Shown piece after piece: positions 51,401-52,812 of a stretch of 64,000 nt of DNA. This DNA is from Chitinophaga solisilvae. Lineage in GTDB: Bacteria; Bacteroidota; Bacteroidia; Chitinophagales; Chitinophagaceae. Location: NCBI RefSeq assembly GCF_009928525.1, contig NZ_JAABOK010000015.1, positions 114,607-178,606 of the forward strand, written 5' to 3'. The position numbers and the translations under genes are program-made. A model generated the notes under the pieces. It had not been told where the DNA came from. It did not search any database and saw nothing but the letters and a program-made list of their open reading frames with translations. Position 1 is the first letter of the stretch. Each line of letters starts with the position of its first letter.

Positions 51401-52754
51401 CATACCGGGCAATCAGCGTATTATTTCTGTCCTCCAGTAGATCGTTTAAAATTTCCGGGAATAATTTACGGTATGCTTCGATAAAGTTTGTTACCAGTCT
51501 CCCGTCCAGTTCCCTGTTATTGTATCTTACACGATAATTCAGTAATCCATCAGCAATCTGTTGTTCAAAGACCAGTTTATCAGTAAGGTCGATATGTAAT
51601 TCATCATTGCTTTTTAAGGCTGTCGCTCCTTCAAACTGCAAAACGGATGTCCGCAGATTGGATTGAACGAACCCCACATCCAGCACAGCATTATTGACAG
51701 CACAGGAGATAATTCCAGTCACCGGAAAATACCTTGCCATACTTGATTTCAGTTCACGGAAATACTCCAGGTTACGTGTAATGAGATCTTGCAGGGTTGT
51801 AGTATCATCAAACCTGTAATCTGCGACAAGGGTATTAACATGCGCTCCATAAATCAGGTCCTTTCCTTCTGTTATCGCTACAGGGAAGTTGACTCCGATA
51901 ATTTCCTGCCCTGACATCCTGTGTAGCAGAATCGCATAGACCAACTGTCCGAATGTATATGGTGTGAGCATGTATTTACGGGACAACTGTTTGATACCGG
52001 ATAATACATTATCATCAAAACTGAACCGGTATTCACCCACCGGGTGCCCGCCGGCGGTTTCAACGGGAATATTGGCGCTGCTTAAAAAAGTTAGATCTAC
52101 GCCGGCCACTCCTTCCATATGCTTCTGCCAGAATGCTTTCATTCCCGTTGTATGCTGCTCCAAAACTGCTGTAAGATCTGCTGACAACTGCTGATATAAT
52201 CTTTGTTGCTCTTCCAGGCTGAACGGCCCGGTATATGTTTCATCATTATAAAACCTGGTTATTTCCAGCAGCATATCCTCGTAACTAAGACCATCAATGA
52301 GTATGTGCGGCATACAAAATATCAGCCTGAAATTCCCGTCATCCAGCCTGATGCAATGAAACCGCATAAGAAGGTCCTTTTCCAGGTTGAAAGGTTGTTG
52401 TACCAACTGCAATATTTCTTCTCCGGAAAGACCACCGGGATAATAATGCAGCAATGTGGTATGGGCTGACAGAGCAGGCCTTTTAACCCAATACAACTGA
52501 TTATCCGCGGCATTCAGGACATTGCTGCTAATAAACAGGTAGGCATTTACTAATCTTATAAGACTTGTGTTAAGACGGTCTGTATCCAAATAACCGGTAA
52601 ATGACAGATCCATCACCATATTATAGTCACTCCGCAAAGGATTCAGCACCCATTCATGATAAAAAGTAATCTGGTATATGGTCAACCTGGATATAAATGA
52701 TGTTCCCTGTAGTGCATTACTATTGTCTGGGTTTTCCGCTATTTCATTCTTCAT
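20406..52754 (-). CDS. Nine-module nonribosomal peptide synthetase (10,782 aa)
   Basis: A single uninterrupted frame of 32.3 kb. Order read from motifs: C-A-T-E, six C-A-T modules, C-A-T-E, then C-A-T-TE. Carrier serines are at about residues 1020, 2560, 3632, 4704, 5747, 6825, 7901, 8943 and 10482. Condensation HHxxxDG motifs are at about 149, 1688, 2745, 3818, 4897, 5933, 7011, 8094 and 9599, and epimerase HHxxxD motifs at 1211 and 9130. The thioesterase has Ser10612 (GWSLGG) and His10763/10764. Adenylation codes suggest basic-Thr-Tyr-Thr-Gly-Asn-Thr-Phe-Thr with D residues at 1 and 8. The N-terminal C domain implies acylation of residue 1 and the TE implies release, perhaps as a cyclic depsipeptide through a Thr hydroxyl. 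No MbtH gene or exporter is in the window. The GT9-like gene follows in the same operon. Confidence 0.97.
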   Translation of the reverse strand: MKNEIAENPDNSNALQGTSFISRLTIYQITFYHEWVLNPLRSDYNMVMDLSFTGYLDTDRLNTSLIRLVNAYLFISSNVLNAADNQLYWVKRPALSAHTTLLHYYPGGLSGEEILQLVQQPFNLEKDLLMRFHCIRLDDGNFRLIFCMPHILIDGLSYEDMLLEITRFYNDETYTGPFSLEEQQRLYQQLSADLTAVLEQHTTGMKAFWQKHMEGVAGVDLTFLSSANIPVETAGGHPVGEYRFSFDDNVLSGIKQLSRKYMLTPYTFGQLVYAILLHRMSGQEIIGVNFPVAITEGKDLIYGAHVNTLVADYRFDDTTTLQDLITRNLEYFRELKSSMARYFPVTGIISCAVNNAVLDVGFVQSNLRTSVLQFEGATALKSNDELHIDLTDKLVFEQQIADGLLNYRVRYNNRELDGRLVTNFIEAYRKLFPEILNDLLEDRNNTLIARYDLLGEEQLQQIVYDWNNTTQPYPDDKTIHAMFEAQVSLTPDSIALLYEGIAVSYRSLNERSDQLAVWLRSRYQTGRNVIVGLCLDRSPHMITAILAVLKSGAAYMPIDPDYPEERIAYLLADSGCAVVLCDEHHVSKLRGIGGNTNVVFESIDNREFLENLSYPVTDMKDACSADDLAYIIYTSGTTGRPKGVMIEHHSIVNLVTDLQVRYGFQKEEVILHFANYVFDASVEQMFLALLGGHKLLIIKNYSWSDEQHFVNTLIANRVTYMEMTPSFLYQLPVTAVPTLRRINSGGEHLSQKLLKKLQQGNLDVINSYGPTEVAVTSVVNLSGDNNYIGRPVANTIAYVLDKFRRPVPVGVIGELYLGGAGVARGYLHLPELTEERFIPNPFRTAAQKLAGKYERIYQTGDLVRYLPEGDLEYIGRNDAQVKVRGFRIETEEIVAAVTSFAGITQAVVVVREQEELKSLVTYYVSDTAVDHIDLLAHLQSVLPDYMLPAMFLPITHIPLTPNGKLDSRALPDPDFQVHHKYTSPRNETERQLCVIYAEALGIDILRVGVEDDFFRMGGDSIVSIQVVNRIRQRLGLRLNVKDIFAYRTISSLYKHLLERETDQHTGIESEQGILSGIFALLPVQQWFFNNVQNGNFSRYHHWNQSFTIDTPELEAEILYVSLLKLLQQHDMLRAVYHGNTGESSFIQEYNEEIPAITIAYIDADNISGEEQLDHLLTSLQADFDIHSGRIFQVACLTGFEKERTTLWFSFHHLVIDAVSWRIIKNDLQKIYDYLFSAAGASNLTIEGEVCYHTLTGIPVSLILGEKGSSYRQWVNAANHYKIADETERAVEESYWQHVVKDINNSNALWEKLAEPVIRESSVIFTEEETTALLTECNHIYNTDITDVLLTALGRALWMLTDTEKHHIVLEGHGREELWPALDVTHTVGWFTTMYPVLLEVSGKMETDITRVKEMLRKVPQHGFGYGVLKGYAEQELPRITFNYLGRFDEENKERQASWRISGEGRGVAVSPVNKDHNIIDINGGVVNAQLRFKITAALSDDMLTRLSELFGTALRTIITYLRQHPRRYFTPADIDYIISPEYLSHLQQGKEVTGVYLANSLQEGFIYHALSQGKTDEAYHIQHIWDYHNPLNVTQLQLAWQSAQVRFSSLRLRFSWEDELIQIIDAEQLLAWKFTDVSNQPLEAQQHFFDDLLAADKKEIYNLAEGQLFRVYIFKWDDNRYSCILSCHHIILDGWSMPVLISYVHNRYLQLCNDIPGASVQDESYNAAQHYLQQHRNRHAGYWENYVSQLEQQEDLSSLLREEVRNLQLSDYRQVTRSLVQSFVIDGDYYKQLKALCAVNGITINAVLQYAWHTQLRVYGNTDTTVLGMTVSGRNLPVEGIEESVGLFINTLPVILHHSAGSVITAIQQLQADINEINNRSDIDLAKLHSAGRRLFSSLFVYENYPMPANLRQDELEITFRPGFEKLDYPLAVTISEQEGAVRFQLQYAGELFTDDTIRRVLEGIRSVLDQLVYTPSINTEEIQYLTPAEMLQVYGSGKFIAGETAGTLHQYFEQQAVLFADHTALVYEGEALTYGELNARANRLASYLIPVYGLKRDDLVGLCLDRSLWQVISILAVLKAGAAYVPMETSYPDERLSYMISDAGPRVVLTSAAHYTRLSGLSSAPVLIASDVAVSGDYSSANPVTTTGSGDLAYVIYTSGTTGHPKGVMVEHGHVLRLFRSTSGLYGFNSEDVWTLYHSYVFDFSVWEIWGALLHGGRLLIPSGEQIHDPVLFYELCADGGVTVLNQTPHAFYQFADTAVVQPSALHRLRYIIFGGEALNLSQLKTWYSRYGAVGPRLVNMYGITETTVHVTYKELYADFPEGGSLIGEPLPDLTAYILDRYLRPLPAGAQGELYVGGAGVSRGYLNRPDLTADRFIANPFQTDEEAGAGVNGRLYRTGDIVRRLSDGCLEYCGRNDFQVKIRGYRIELDEIITRLSSYPGIRQSVVIAKERDGMRYLAGYYVSDTAMSSAAILDYLGLVLPAYMLPSVLVHLHHFPLTVNGKLDTASLPDPVFAGNNDYVAPATATEQELGRIYGDILGLDTAQIGVADDFFALGGNSILAIRLAGRINKTLDTALSVTDIFRQRTIGQLAIYLQQHHTVQPHITRIIPDQPEDILLSFSQERLWFIEQFEGGSNAYNIPMAFRIRESTNEDSLILALQQIVVRQEVLRSYIRNTGDGKSYQLPTAENEYVLLVERLHITASGLDAALEKSFNHIFNLEREYPLKVTLYQTDETIRYISIVIHHIAFDGWSGDLMIRELQQHYHHFEAIRQGDNESAMKYRLPELPVQYRDFAIWQRNYLKDEILATQLEYWKKVLSGFEPLSLVTGKDRPARLSYAGADMHFTIDAAVSMDLRNVAKELEVSMYSLLLSGYYLLMAVYSHQDDIVIGSPVANRHHPEITEVIGFFVNTLALREKIDREQSLTEFIRQVGASVTKAQLHQDLPFERLVQELDIEHDPSRHPVFQVVFGITQFNVEQKQEVDTLLETYDLPDAFQIARFDITTDMDISATEITGSFNYATAVFDAATISDYISTYRVILAQLALITKASEKDRKVKSLQYLSAADRKKLLADWNDTTQFFPEHKTIQELFEEQVLRVPANTAVVYDGIQTTYTALNEQANRLAVYLKETCQVQPGDLVALYIGRSADTLSAILGILKSGAAYVPVDVTYPDERTAFILTDTEVKVVLTVAEFKARLESLVVDEQVNVVSIDDVYFQISLSLMSPDNHPVVTSAEGLAYVIYTSGTTGRPKGVMLRHKGVVNLARSQGREFGLIGDEITGVRNCLWYASYVFDAHVSEMFTCLLNGHCLYIPDNQTRMDIALLQAFIAGNNIHIATVPPALLDSNHLLPLETLVVAGEVTENRLLQLYHRASVRVINAYGPTEATVCATLHHYKEGDHNRVIGRPVGNVSTYILDVDMNPLPPGAPGELYIGGAGVAAGYLRQPDLTNGCFVINPFQTITGKDELLYKTGDLAWYRSDGNIVFAGRNDSQVKIRGHRIELTEISTAISGYPGVHQAIVLALQQPQTDNKYLTGYFVAESLTNAEVLLEHLKTQLPLYMIPAVLVQVPEFPRTVNGKVDTKALQKLGITRTDHYTAPETPVEIEMCRIYAEVLDLKTWKAGVDDDFFRIGGNSISAIKLASKLNKTFGTQLGVANIFTYPTIRQLSRYLYVETQGWQVIQPVEVAHPEEQLLSFAQERLWFIESYEGNSYAYNIPMAFKLSPVVNVGNLLTALQAVIARHEVLRSLIKTSTDGIGYQLTQINEKYPVHAGIIELPDHKALADAIDKDFHHVFRLDNECPVRVTIYCLDDHNRYISLVLHHIAFDGWSSDILIRDLLYFYYSSGNQETAVPLPDLPVQYKDYALWQRSYLTGDLLEKQLSYWKDNLSGYMQLNLPVDRKRPSLIDYTGADIDFTVDEKTSALLRAFAGELEVSLYSLLLSAYYLLLGAYSGQEDIVVGSPVANRHHSGVEDLIGFFVNTLALRQVIDTEQPLDEFIRQVGKAVTTAQLHQDIPFEKLVAELKLTPDSSRHPVFQVLFSLTDFGSSQRKEVNKLLEPLDIDFIDYRVARFDITVVMDDSGDAITGTFNYATALFDATTIHAYINTYTSILTQFATLRENGASHVPVKSLYYVDEVSRGQQVYSSHTLLESPLTGTLHQYFEQQAVLFADHTALVYEGESLTYGELNARANRLASYLIPVYGLKRDDLVGLCLDRSLWQVISILAVLKAGAAYVPMETSYPDERLSYMISDAGARVVLTSAAHYSRLSGLSSAPVLIAADVAVSGDYSSANPVTATGSGDLAYVIYTSGTTGHPKGVMVEHGHVLRLFRSTSSLYGFNSEDVWTLYHSYVFDFSVWEIWGALLHGGRLLIPSGEQIHDPVLFYELCADGGVTVLNQTPHAFYQFADTAVAQPSALHRLRYIIFGGEALNLSQLKTWYSRYGAVGPRLVNMYGITETTVHVTWKELYADFPEGGSLIGEPLPDLTAYILDRYLRPLPAGAQGELYVGGAGVSRGYLNRPDLTADRFIANPFQTKEEAGAGVNGRLYRTGDIVRRLSDGCLEYCGRNDFQVKIRGYRIELDEIITRLSSYPGIRQSVVIAKERDGMRYLAGYYVSDTAMSSAAILDYLGSVLPAYMLPSVLVHLHHFPLTVNGKLDTASLPDPVFAGSNDYVAPATVTEQELSGIYAAILGLSPETISVHDDFFSLGGDSIIAIRLVSRINQQLNRQLKVKDVFTHRSIRTLGSYLETHGHQSTAETYVPFSLMSHTGVESIPDLTAVADIYPASYLQTGMLFESERSEPGTYHNISSYHIRHQYDHMKFTHIWEQLSGKHELLRAAFRVSENGFDCIICHKTAIEIVVYDNLDTDAIIEREQYHRFDFTKAGLFRLIINKRSAGFDFIFSIHHAIEDGWSVASLSGEFIRAYVSDEPIAADKIPAYGEFVAREQQALNDPGYLAFWNNYLEDITITNTRWRYETHNTSEAFFNAVFLTDIQASQQIALLAQDLAVSTDSIFLYVYLNTLCTFLAQDDITIGLVVNNRLEKEGGDRQFGLFLNTVPFRYKQVLAPDYKDDITRIFNHKLELFNYRAYPYAKIKADSGQELYQFAFNFVNFHILGNALREEIPYTNGYERTNIPFVLNISAGEGVYEVSMTAHATVCDQDFLNHFMQYYKRNLYELINGRRNFSSLNPEEYNKVIYQWNTVPEPHRQDRTIHVIFEKQVTSTPDKTAVIYNDKCLTYAALDTAASRLAIWLRDKQGIRPNDLVVICMDRSEQMLIAVLAVLKSGGAYVPVDPAFPAERIAYILKDTAARIVLTNEAYKMLPVFSDQTVTVACPDSPAFASMLEKDCSYLLSGGGASANDLCYVIYTSGTTGQPKGVMVAHHSFVNLLEYYRNNPFAKEESISTLSVTSFVFDIWGLEYGLTLTSGGFIELAGNKLLSTDTSRYTFIQITPGLLSANFEQIRFNNPALKLLVGGEALTGELLDKIFTGTDVSYLLNVYGPTETTIWSLNQLNTPKHYNTAIGRPVANTTVYILDKAQHPVPVGVAGELYIGGNGVALGYLHLDTLTAERFINNPFRTEEEKRLQVNERLYRTGDLVRYMPDGSILFIGRNDQQVKINGYRIELNEIATHLSSYPGIKQSAVLAKEFKSGHGKYLIAYYESATAIDQRRLQEYLGKYLPEYMLPAMFVHLDAFPLTVNGKLDRKALPEGTYSRQQPYRAPENETEKILVTTYSRLLGIPAAEVGMDDDFFHLGGNSLLVIKLIGSLHTQFNVKMSIAEIYGNNTISRLATAVSQQKGVQKTIAENLAVGSASQLLSFAQERLWFIENYEGGSSAYNIPVVLRLNKSTDPDSLLAALQRIAERHEVLRSFIRTADDGTPYQFVPDNEGLIMPVDRKVFSSQTEMDEIIARDAAYIFNLAEEFPMKITCYRVENGGTWLGIVMHHIAFDGWSVDIIVEELLHYYHYHEAMKNGGVITPLPALPLQYRNYAQWQRQYLAGSVLDNQLDYWKKKLTGFEPLNLITGKQRPAVVKYEGADVHFSLDRKISEDLRKVAKEHGIGMYSLLLGGYYLMLGIYSNQQDVVVGCPVANRHHSNVIPLIGFFVNTLALRQFIDPEQQLLTFVKNVGNAVKEAQLYQDIPFEKLVEELSLPHDTSRHPVFQVVLELADFGNIRNKEAIELMEVYESPAAGRYKAARFDLTAFVDNSGEEISGFFNYATAVFDERVIQSYVATFKVILQQLSLLTSTGQQMKTLQSCCFLDDAGYYDAVYGRNATEKDYGLYRTVHGLFEAQVQRTPDRIAIASEGGGITFSELDNRADRLAAYLQETCHLHRNDLVAICFDRSENMLIAILAVLKAGGAYVPVDPAHPDERIAYLLSDTKAGIILSNERHADRIRRITASGGQMVVSTDNIYFEVALDTIAVNLHPERISAPEDLAYVIYTSGTTGRPKGVMVEHRNVVNYIFNLSDIIPDNIRRVDFSGNLAFDLSVTTTLFPLCSGKTIFIYQGEISDVIDYQRHLYHNRIELVKATPSYLSLIDFEHTVEWDGKFNVSMVIAGGEKLQQQQVERILRFTGSIIDEYGPTETTVGASVFTIEQENGLLSIGKPYNNYQVYILDTGLNPVPQGALGELYIGGAGVARGYLHQDELTARRFLDNPFRTAAEKTAGINERIYKTGDLAYYLPDGNLMYAGRNDEQVKINGYRVELNETATCLSAFPGIREAAVIVKNYNVPGSDCLAGYFVGDPMISTVEIMEYLASYLPAYMIPALLVPVDQLPLTANGKLDRKALSAIGDTVKEYYRAPETVTELKLVAIYAEVLATEKERISTDDDFFRLGGNSILAIRLVSKLNKVMNTSINIADIFQYKTIRRLAADLYKQATDMPSLLPVTVDKPEEQLLSFAQERLWFIETYEGGTDAYNIPLVYKLRTEVSHESLLAALHKIISRHEILHSFIRSTDDGSGYQQVNDYNLCPLKITSETVTSAESMATAIKDFTHQTFCLEKEYPVRMKLFLMPDKNYYICMVLHHIAFDAWSADILLREIHHYYQYYEMQKRAEPVAELPSLPVQYKDYALWQRKILTGSTLEKQLSYWRNRLTGYQQLNLPVDKHRPAVQHYEGASIRFSLDKATTNGLRVMARELEVSIYSLLLSAYYLTLGAYSGQEDIIVGSPVANRHHPGTEDVIGFFVNTLALRERIDNEQSLATFIRQVGSNVVAAQQHQDLPFEKLVAELKIAPDSSRHPLFQLLFDVADFGKSENSDIALLFEPSDMKNDAGAGIARFDITVVLDNGDETISGTFNYATALFDATTIHAYINTYTSILTQFATLRENGASHVPVKSLYYVDEVSRGQQVYSSHTLLESPVTGTLHQYFEQQAVLFADHTALVYEGEALTYGELNARANRLASYLIPVYGLKRDDLVGLCLDRSLWQVISILAVLKAGAAYVPMETSYPDERLSYMISDADARVVLTSAAHYTRLSDLSSAPVLIASDVAVSGDYSSANPVTATGSGDLAYVIYTSGTTGHPKGVMVEHGHVLRLFRSTSGLYGFNSEDVWTLYHSYVFDFSVWEIWGALLHGSRLLIPSGEQIHDPVLFYELCADGGVTVLNQTPHAFYQFADTAVAQPSALHRLRYIIFGGEALNLSQLKTWYSRYGAVGPRLVNMYGITETTVHVTWKELYADFPEGGSLIGEPLPDLTAYILDRYLRPLPAGAQGELYVGGAGVSRGYLNRPDLTADRFIANPFQTKEEAGAGVNGRLYRTGDIVRRLSDGCLEYCGRNDFQVKIRGYRIELDEIITRLSSYPGIRQSVVIAKERDGMRYLAGYYVSDTAMSSAAILDYLGSVLPAYMLPSVLVHLHHFPLTVNGKLDTASLPDPVFAGSNDYVAPATVTEQELSGIYAAILGLSTETISVHDDFFSLGGDSIIAIRLVSRINQQLNRQLKVKDVFTHRSIRTLGSYLETHGHQSTAETYVPFSLMSHTGVESIPDLTAVADIYPASYLQMGMLFESGQGEPGTYHDVFRYRINQVFDKERFVFIWQQLIKKHALLRAGFQLSANGYDCIIYHDIIPEMHFYEHRNPEEMIREEQFNNFDFSRPGLFRILVNDMGDRYDFIFSFHHAIADGWSIASLVNELIVASMGNEGAEDTPGLHYGEFVAKEQQIINDPAAEAFWKEYLSDLYVDPVKWKSNNDFAESGLYTAALMIKEDKARSLLTLAKRLHVNMDTVFIYLYLHTLALFLRRQDLVIGLVVNNRLEKEGGDRLFGLFLNTVPYRYNVGQQVHDHAASIKQIQSGQFELYAYKAYPYGKIKSITGYDPYQFAFNFVHFHIFSESINSIEEGSGYEKTNVPFVLNVAQYGDKGFTILLTAHDDVADQEQLDYFMRYFERNVNNLLNDQYDFNRLLEEDYIKIIKQWSNNQELLPAPGTVHQLFETQVLKTPGGIALVSREVQLTYQELNEQANMLADYLIYTFDIQADDVIALYVDRSAHMLIAMLAVLKAGGAYVPIDTAYPEERSRYIISDTAAKVVLSNEKYLPVVTPIAGDTPVTVIDSNTFRQQQLSCSNENPHAKTTEQHLAYVIYTSGTTGKPKGVMIEHAGIVNLAKAQAADLGLNQYTDLYIPKRCLWYASYVFDAHVWDVYATLLSGNTLYLAENDIRADIVLLKKYVEENKIDIATIPPVLLDKTNLLPLKTLIVAGDVTGAGIMELYRKQGTDVVNAYGPTEVTVCATMHHYEKGSSNRNIGRPLSNVTVYVLNENLLPVPAGTPGELYIGGAGVARGYMNMPEFSRERFVSDPFRTDQARLYRTGDMARFLPDGSLEYFGRNDEQVKIRGYRIEPAEIENRMAACPGINQAIILVKEHANGAGRYLIGYYTAAKPVESILLSDWLAATLPDYMIPAVFVYLDKIPLTVNGKPDRKSLPDPGNTDIQHYQAPENDLQQILCMIYGEVLGMDADTIGIQDDFFRLGGDSIISIQLISRLRQRTGFLLSAGDIFRHRTILAIHNHLITKGDRLTSQLLTEQGVLAGELPLLPVQEWFFDNVASELLPAFHHWNQAFMLRVPPLDRALLESGVICLLAYHDTLRLRFTQKAGLVQEYSHQPVSPVLNYLNVNGRSGDEIDDTLTGWQNNFDLSNGYIVQIGYLDGYTDGSARIFLAAHHLAIDTVSWHILKNDLQKIYCYLSEQVNGVQQATALAMATAALGSKRTSYRQWSIAVRNYRSEDEKQRAAEKVYWQEIAAGVAMENAVLQSLSTAEWKHTEIELDEYTTGLVLKKAGNVFNTQINDFLLSAIGLALSAVTGKSQHYVLLEGHGREDISPELDVSGTTGWFTTIYPVKLDTSAKNYGEIIVGVKEMLSRIPFHGLGYGVLIGYTQNPLPVVSFNYLGQLDKGGPSDLSEWRISNEYCGSTSDTTNRNRSVISITGGVADGKLVFSIEARLPEPLLLMLSEACLNALKDMLSHLDKYTRTYLTPSDISNIITSDYLSRIQASRETAAVYMANSLQEGFIYHSLNQGDSDDAYCVQLIWDYHNTLDISGLRHAWELAAMKYSALRLRFAWEKELVQIIDKEVKVDWRFTDLAGYSAENQESEVGNILSADRADSYKLDAGNLFRVYLIKKNDKCYTAVFSCHHAILDGWSTPLLINFVHDTYLQLITESFSGLKTNNGYETAQRYLQDHRSDNENYWKTYTAQIENREDLSGLLNEEQKHVVLSDYRHIRQSGEQILIIDGERFKRLTECCAANGYTPNALLQYCWHKQLSLYGRNNITVVGMTVSGRNLDIDGIEESVGLFINTLPVILQHRACTVSEAISELQQFITEAGNRSDINLAGLQQNGERLFNSLFVFENYPVPDSRSGDTGLVLEFRQSVEKLDYPLAIIAYKSQDSLVVRLQYAGELFATEKMEQLLAGLEVLLDQIIYGADIHTNELNYLDRARLRQVMHWSGAGKTYTVDKTLPQLFEEQVLRTPQNIAVTYGAERITYAELNERSDRLAAFLKLNYNIQPDDLIAVLMGRSGEVLVAILGILKAGAAYVPMDIGFPDERIGYILSDTATKVLITEGMQEDRINRIDTGGTLAVIIADDSSFRNHLTENYAADNLHTALTPSDLAYVIYTSGTSGTPKGVMQEHRSVTRLINATEDLYHFNEKDVWMLFHSYVFDFSVWEIWGALLKGGRLVIPSLEQVKDPEQIYSLCLKEGVTVLNQTPNAFYPFIDIAINKRERLNHLRYVIFGGEALNLIQLKPWYTDYTDTAPQLINMYGITETAVHVTWFKISSTILQKGSLIGTAISDQYTYLLDDCLRPVPAGATGELYIGGAGLSRGYLNNLALTRERFIPNPFQSASERMQGLNAMLYKSGDLARYLPDGTLEYLGRNDFQVKIRGYRIELGEVEAALSSCQDVRQSVVLVKERTADNSRYLAAYYIAENPIDRKALLGRLRELLPEYMLPAVLVHLESFPLTINGKIDTNALPVPELTGSQEYQEPENEIQLQLCDIFGEILSLEPEKISIDEEFFRMGGNSIMAIRLVNMINSRFHVTIKIAAIFMAQTIRQLSLKINEDRDNNRIVIKLNKAMGKDNMFMVHPGGGGCEVYASLADKMSREYSCYGVDYYNLHHEVKKDDLNDLAAFYLSYIDEVQKETGQQEYNLLGWSLGGQIALEMAAVLEKQGIRDITVYLLDAMLSDGDSKLAALRRDPTEEDVQKAIQDMEKAGSHVKNIAESAEDFEESVRDFLFAEYALRDQEISSVLKHTKVVLFKASLVDNNLPPEKLDTQHYLMSLAYNNVDHILESIEQLQVIRVDTVHHANILEDEAALLSGLLKSI
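24455..28949 (-). other. NRPS module 8: C(divergent)-A(Phe)-T-E
   Basis: Residues about 7936-9433. C8 (HHAIADGWS) belongs to the same divergent type as C5. The A domain has FDAHVWD, ATIPPV, LIVAGD and NAYGPTEVTVC, giving D-A-W-T-I-A-A-V-C, a Phe code. The carrier is FFRLGGDSI (Ser8943). E domain: HHLAIDTVSW (His9130), EGHGRE, TTGWFTTIYPV and FNYLG, intact, so D-Phe is expected. Confidence 0.88.
28799..30921 (-). repeat. Long near-identical repeat, copy in module 7/8
   Basis: About 2.1 kb nearly identical to 38390-40512, at a constant offset of 9591 nt (exactly three modules in frame). It covers the end of C7, A7, T7 and the first part of C8. Confidence 0.92.
28950..32129 (-). other. NRPS module 7: C(LCL)-A(Thr)-T
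   Basis: Residues about 6876-7935. C7 has HHIAFDAWS, with Ala in place of the motif Gly. The A domain carries the Thr code and is almost identical to modules 2 and 4. The carrier is FFSLGGDSI (Ser7901), as in module 4. The near-identity with module 4 runs from the end of the C domain through A and T into the start of the next C domain. Confidence 0.87.
32130..35369 (-). other. NRPS module 6: C(LCL)-A(Asn)-T
   Basis: Residues about 5796-6875. C6 has HHIAFDGWS. The A domain has FDLSVTT, VKATPS, VIAGGEK and DEYGPTETTVG, giving D-L-T-K-I-G-E-V-G, one conservative change from the classical Asn code. The carrier is FFRLGGNSI (Ser6825). Confidence 0.85.
35370..38539 (-). other. NRPS module 5: C(divergent)-A(Gly)-T
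   Basis: Residues about 4739-5795. C5 has HHAIEDGWS but is otherwise unlike C3, C4, C6 and C7: it begins DIYPASYLQTGMLFES and contains LVVNNRLEKEGGD. C8 is its only relative in the protein. The A domain has FDIWGLE, IQITPG, LLVGGEA and NVYGPTETTIW, giving D-I-L-Q-L-G-V-I-W, one change from the Gly code. The carrier is FFHLGGNSL (Ser5747). Confidence 0.83.
38390..40512 (-). repeat. Long near-identical repeat, copy in module 4/5
   Basis: Partner of 28799-30921. It covers the end of C4, A4, T4 and the start of C5. Its A-domain part is also nearly identical to 45176-46737. Confidence 0.92.
38540..41719 (-). other. NRPS module 4: C(LCL)-A(Thr)-T
   Basis: Residues about 3679-4738. C4 has HHIAFDGWS. 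The A domain carries the Thr code D-F-W-N-I-G-M-V-H and differs from that of module 2 at only about ten residues by eye. The carrier reads FFSLGGDSI (Ser4704), a GGDS form often seen before E or other special domains, yet no E domain follows. Module 7 has the same arrangement. Confidence 0.87.
41720..44939 (-). other. NRPS module 3: C(LCL)-A(Tyr)-T
   Basis: Residues about 2606-3678. C3 has SFSQERLWFIEQ and HHIAFDGWS, an LCL-type domain. The A domain has FDAHVSE, ATVPPA, LVVAGE and NAYGPTEATVC, giving D-A-S-T-V-A-A-V-C, a code recorded for Tyr and closely related to the Phe code of module 8. The carrier is FFRIGGNSI (Ser3632). Confidence 0.82.
44940..48194 (-). other. NRPS module 2: C(DCL)-A(Thr)-T
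   Basis: Residues about 1521-2605. C2 (CHHIILDGWS) follows the E domain and shares SLQEGFIYHALSQG-type sequence with C9, the other C after an E, so it is DCL type. The A domain has FDFSVWE, LNQTP, YIIFGGEA and NMYGITETTVH, giving D-F-W-N-I-G-M-V-H, the established Thr code. The carrier is FFALGGNSI (Ser2560). The A domain is a near copy of those in modules 4 and 7. Confidence 0.88.
45176..46737 (-). repeat. Long near-identical repeat, copy in module 2
   Basis: About 1.56 kb matching the module 4 copy at an offset of 6432 nt (two modules in frame). It is limited to the A domain and the very start of T2. Similarity stops abruptly on both sides. Confidence 0.92.
48195..52754 (-). other. NRPS module 1: C(starter)-A(basic residue)-T-E
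   Basis: Approximate residues 1-1520. C1 is unlike the other C domains and has P-H150-ILIDG, so the catalytic second His is kept but the first is Pro. With nothing upstream it is best read as an acyl-accepting starter C domain. The A domain has FDASVEQ, MEMTPS, INSGGE and NSYGPTEVAVT, giving the code D-A-E-E-N-G-S-V-T. The two acidic pocket residues favour Lys, Orn or a similar basic residue; it resembles the Lys code but does not equal it. The carrier is FFRMGGDSI (Ser1020). E domain: HHLVIDAVSW, EGHGRE, TVGWFTTMYPV and FNYLG, all intact. Confidence 0.8.
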
Positions 52755-52794
52755 GTGTCTTTTGTTTGGTTAATGAGAAGTAAAGATGAAGTCC

Positions 52795-52812
52795 GTAGTA
52801 TGATTATACTAC
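52795..52812. promoter_or_regulatory. Inverted repeat upstream of the NRPS start
   Basis: GTAGTAT and ATACTAC arms of 7 nt with a 4-nt spacer lie 41-58 nt before the NRPS start codon. It is a candidate operator or leader hairpin. No exact TAnnTTTG element is seen in the 240 nt upstream, so the promoter may be of another type. Confidence 0.4.

Noticed and set aside
20463..52513. Many open frames on the plus strand opposite the NRPS gene
   Set aside because: They are antisense to a continuous, motif-rich NRPS frame, recur in the repeated modules, and have no protein-like composition of their own.
20406..52754. Assignment to chitinopeptin, falcitidin or pedopeptin biosynthesis
   Set aside because: As far as I remember, module count and predicted residues do not fit any of these compounds.
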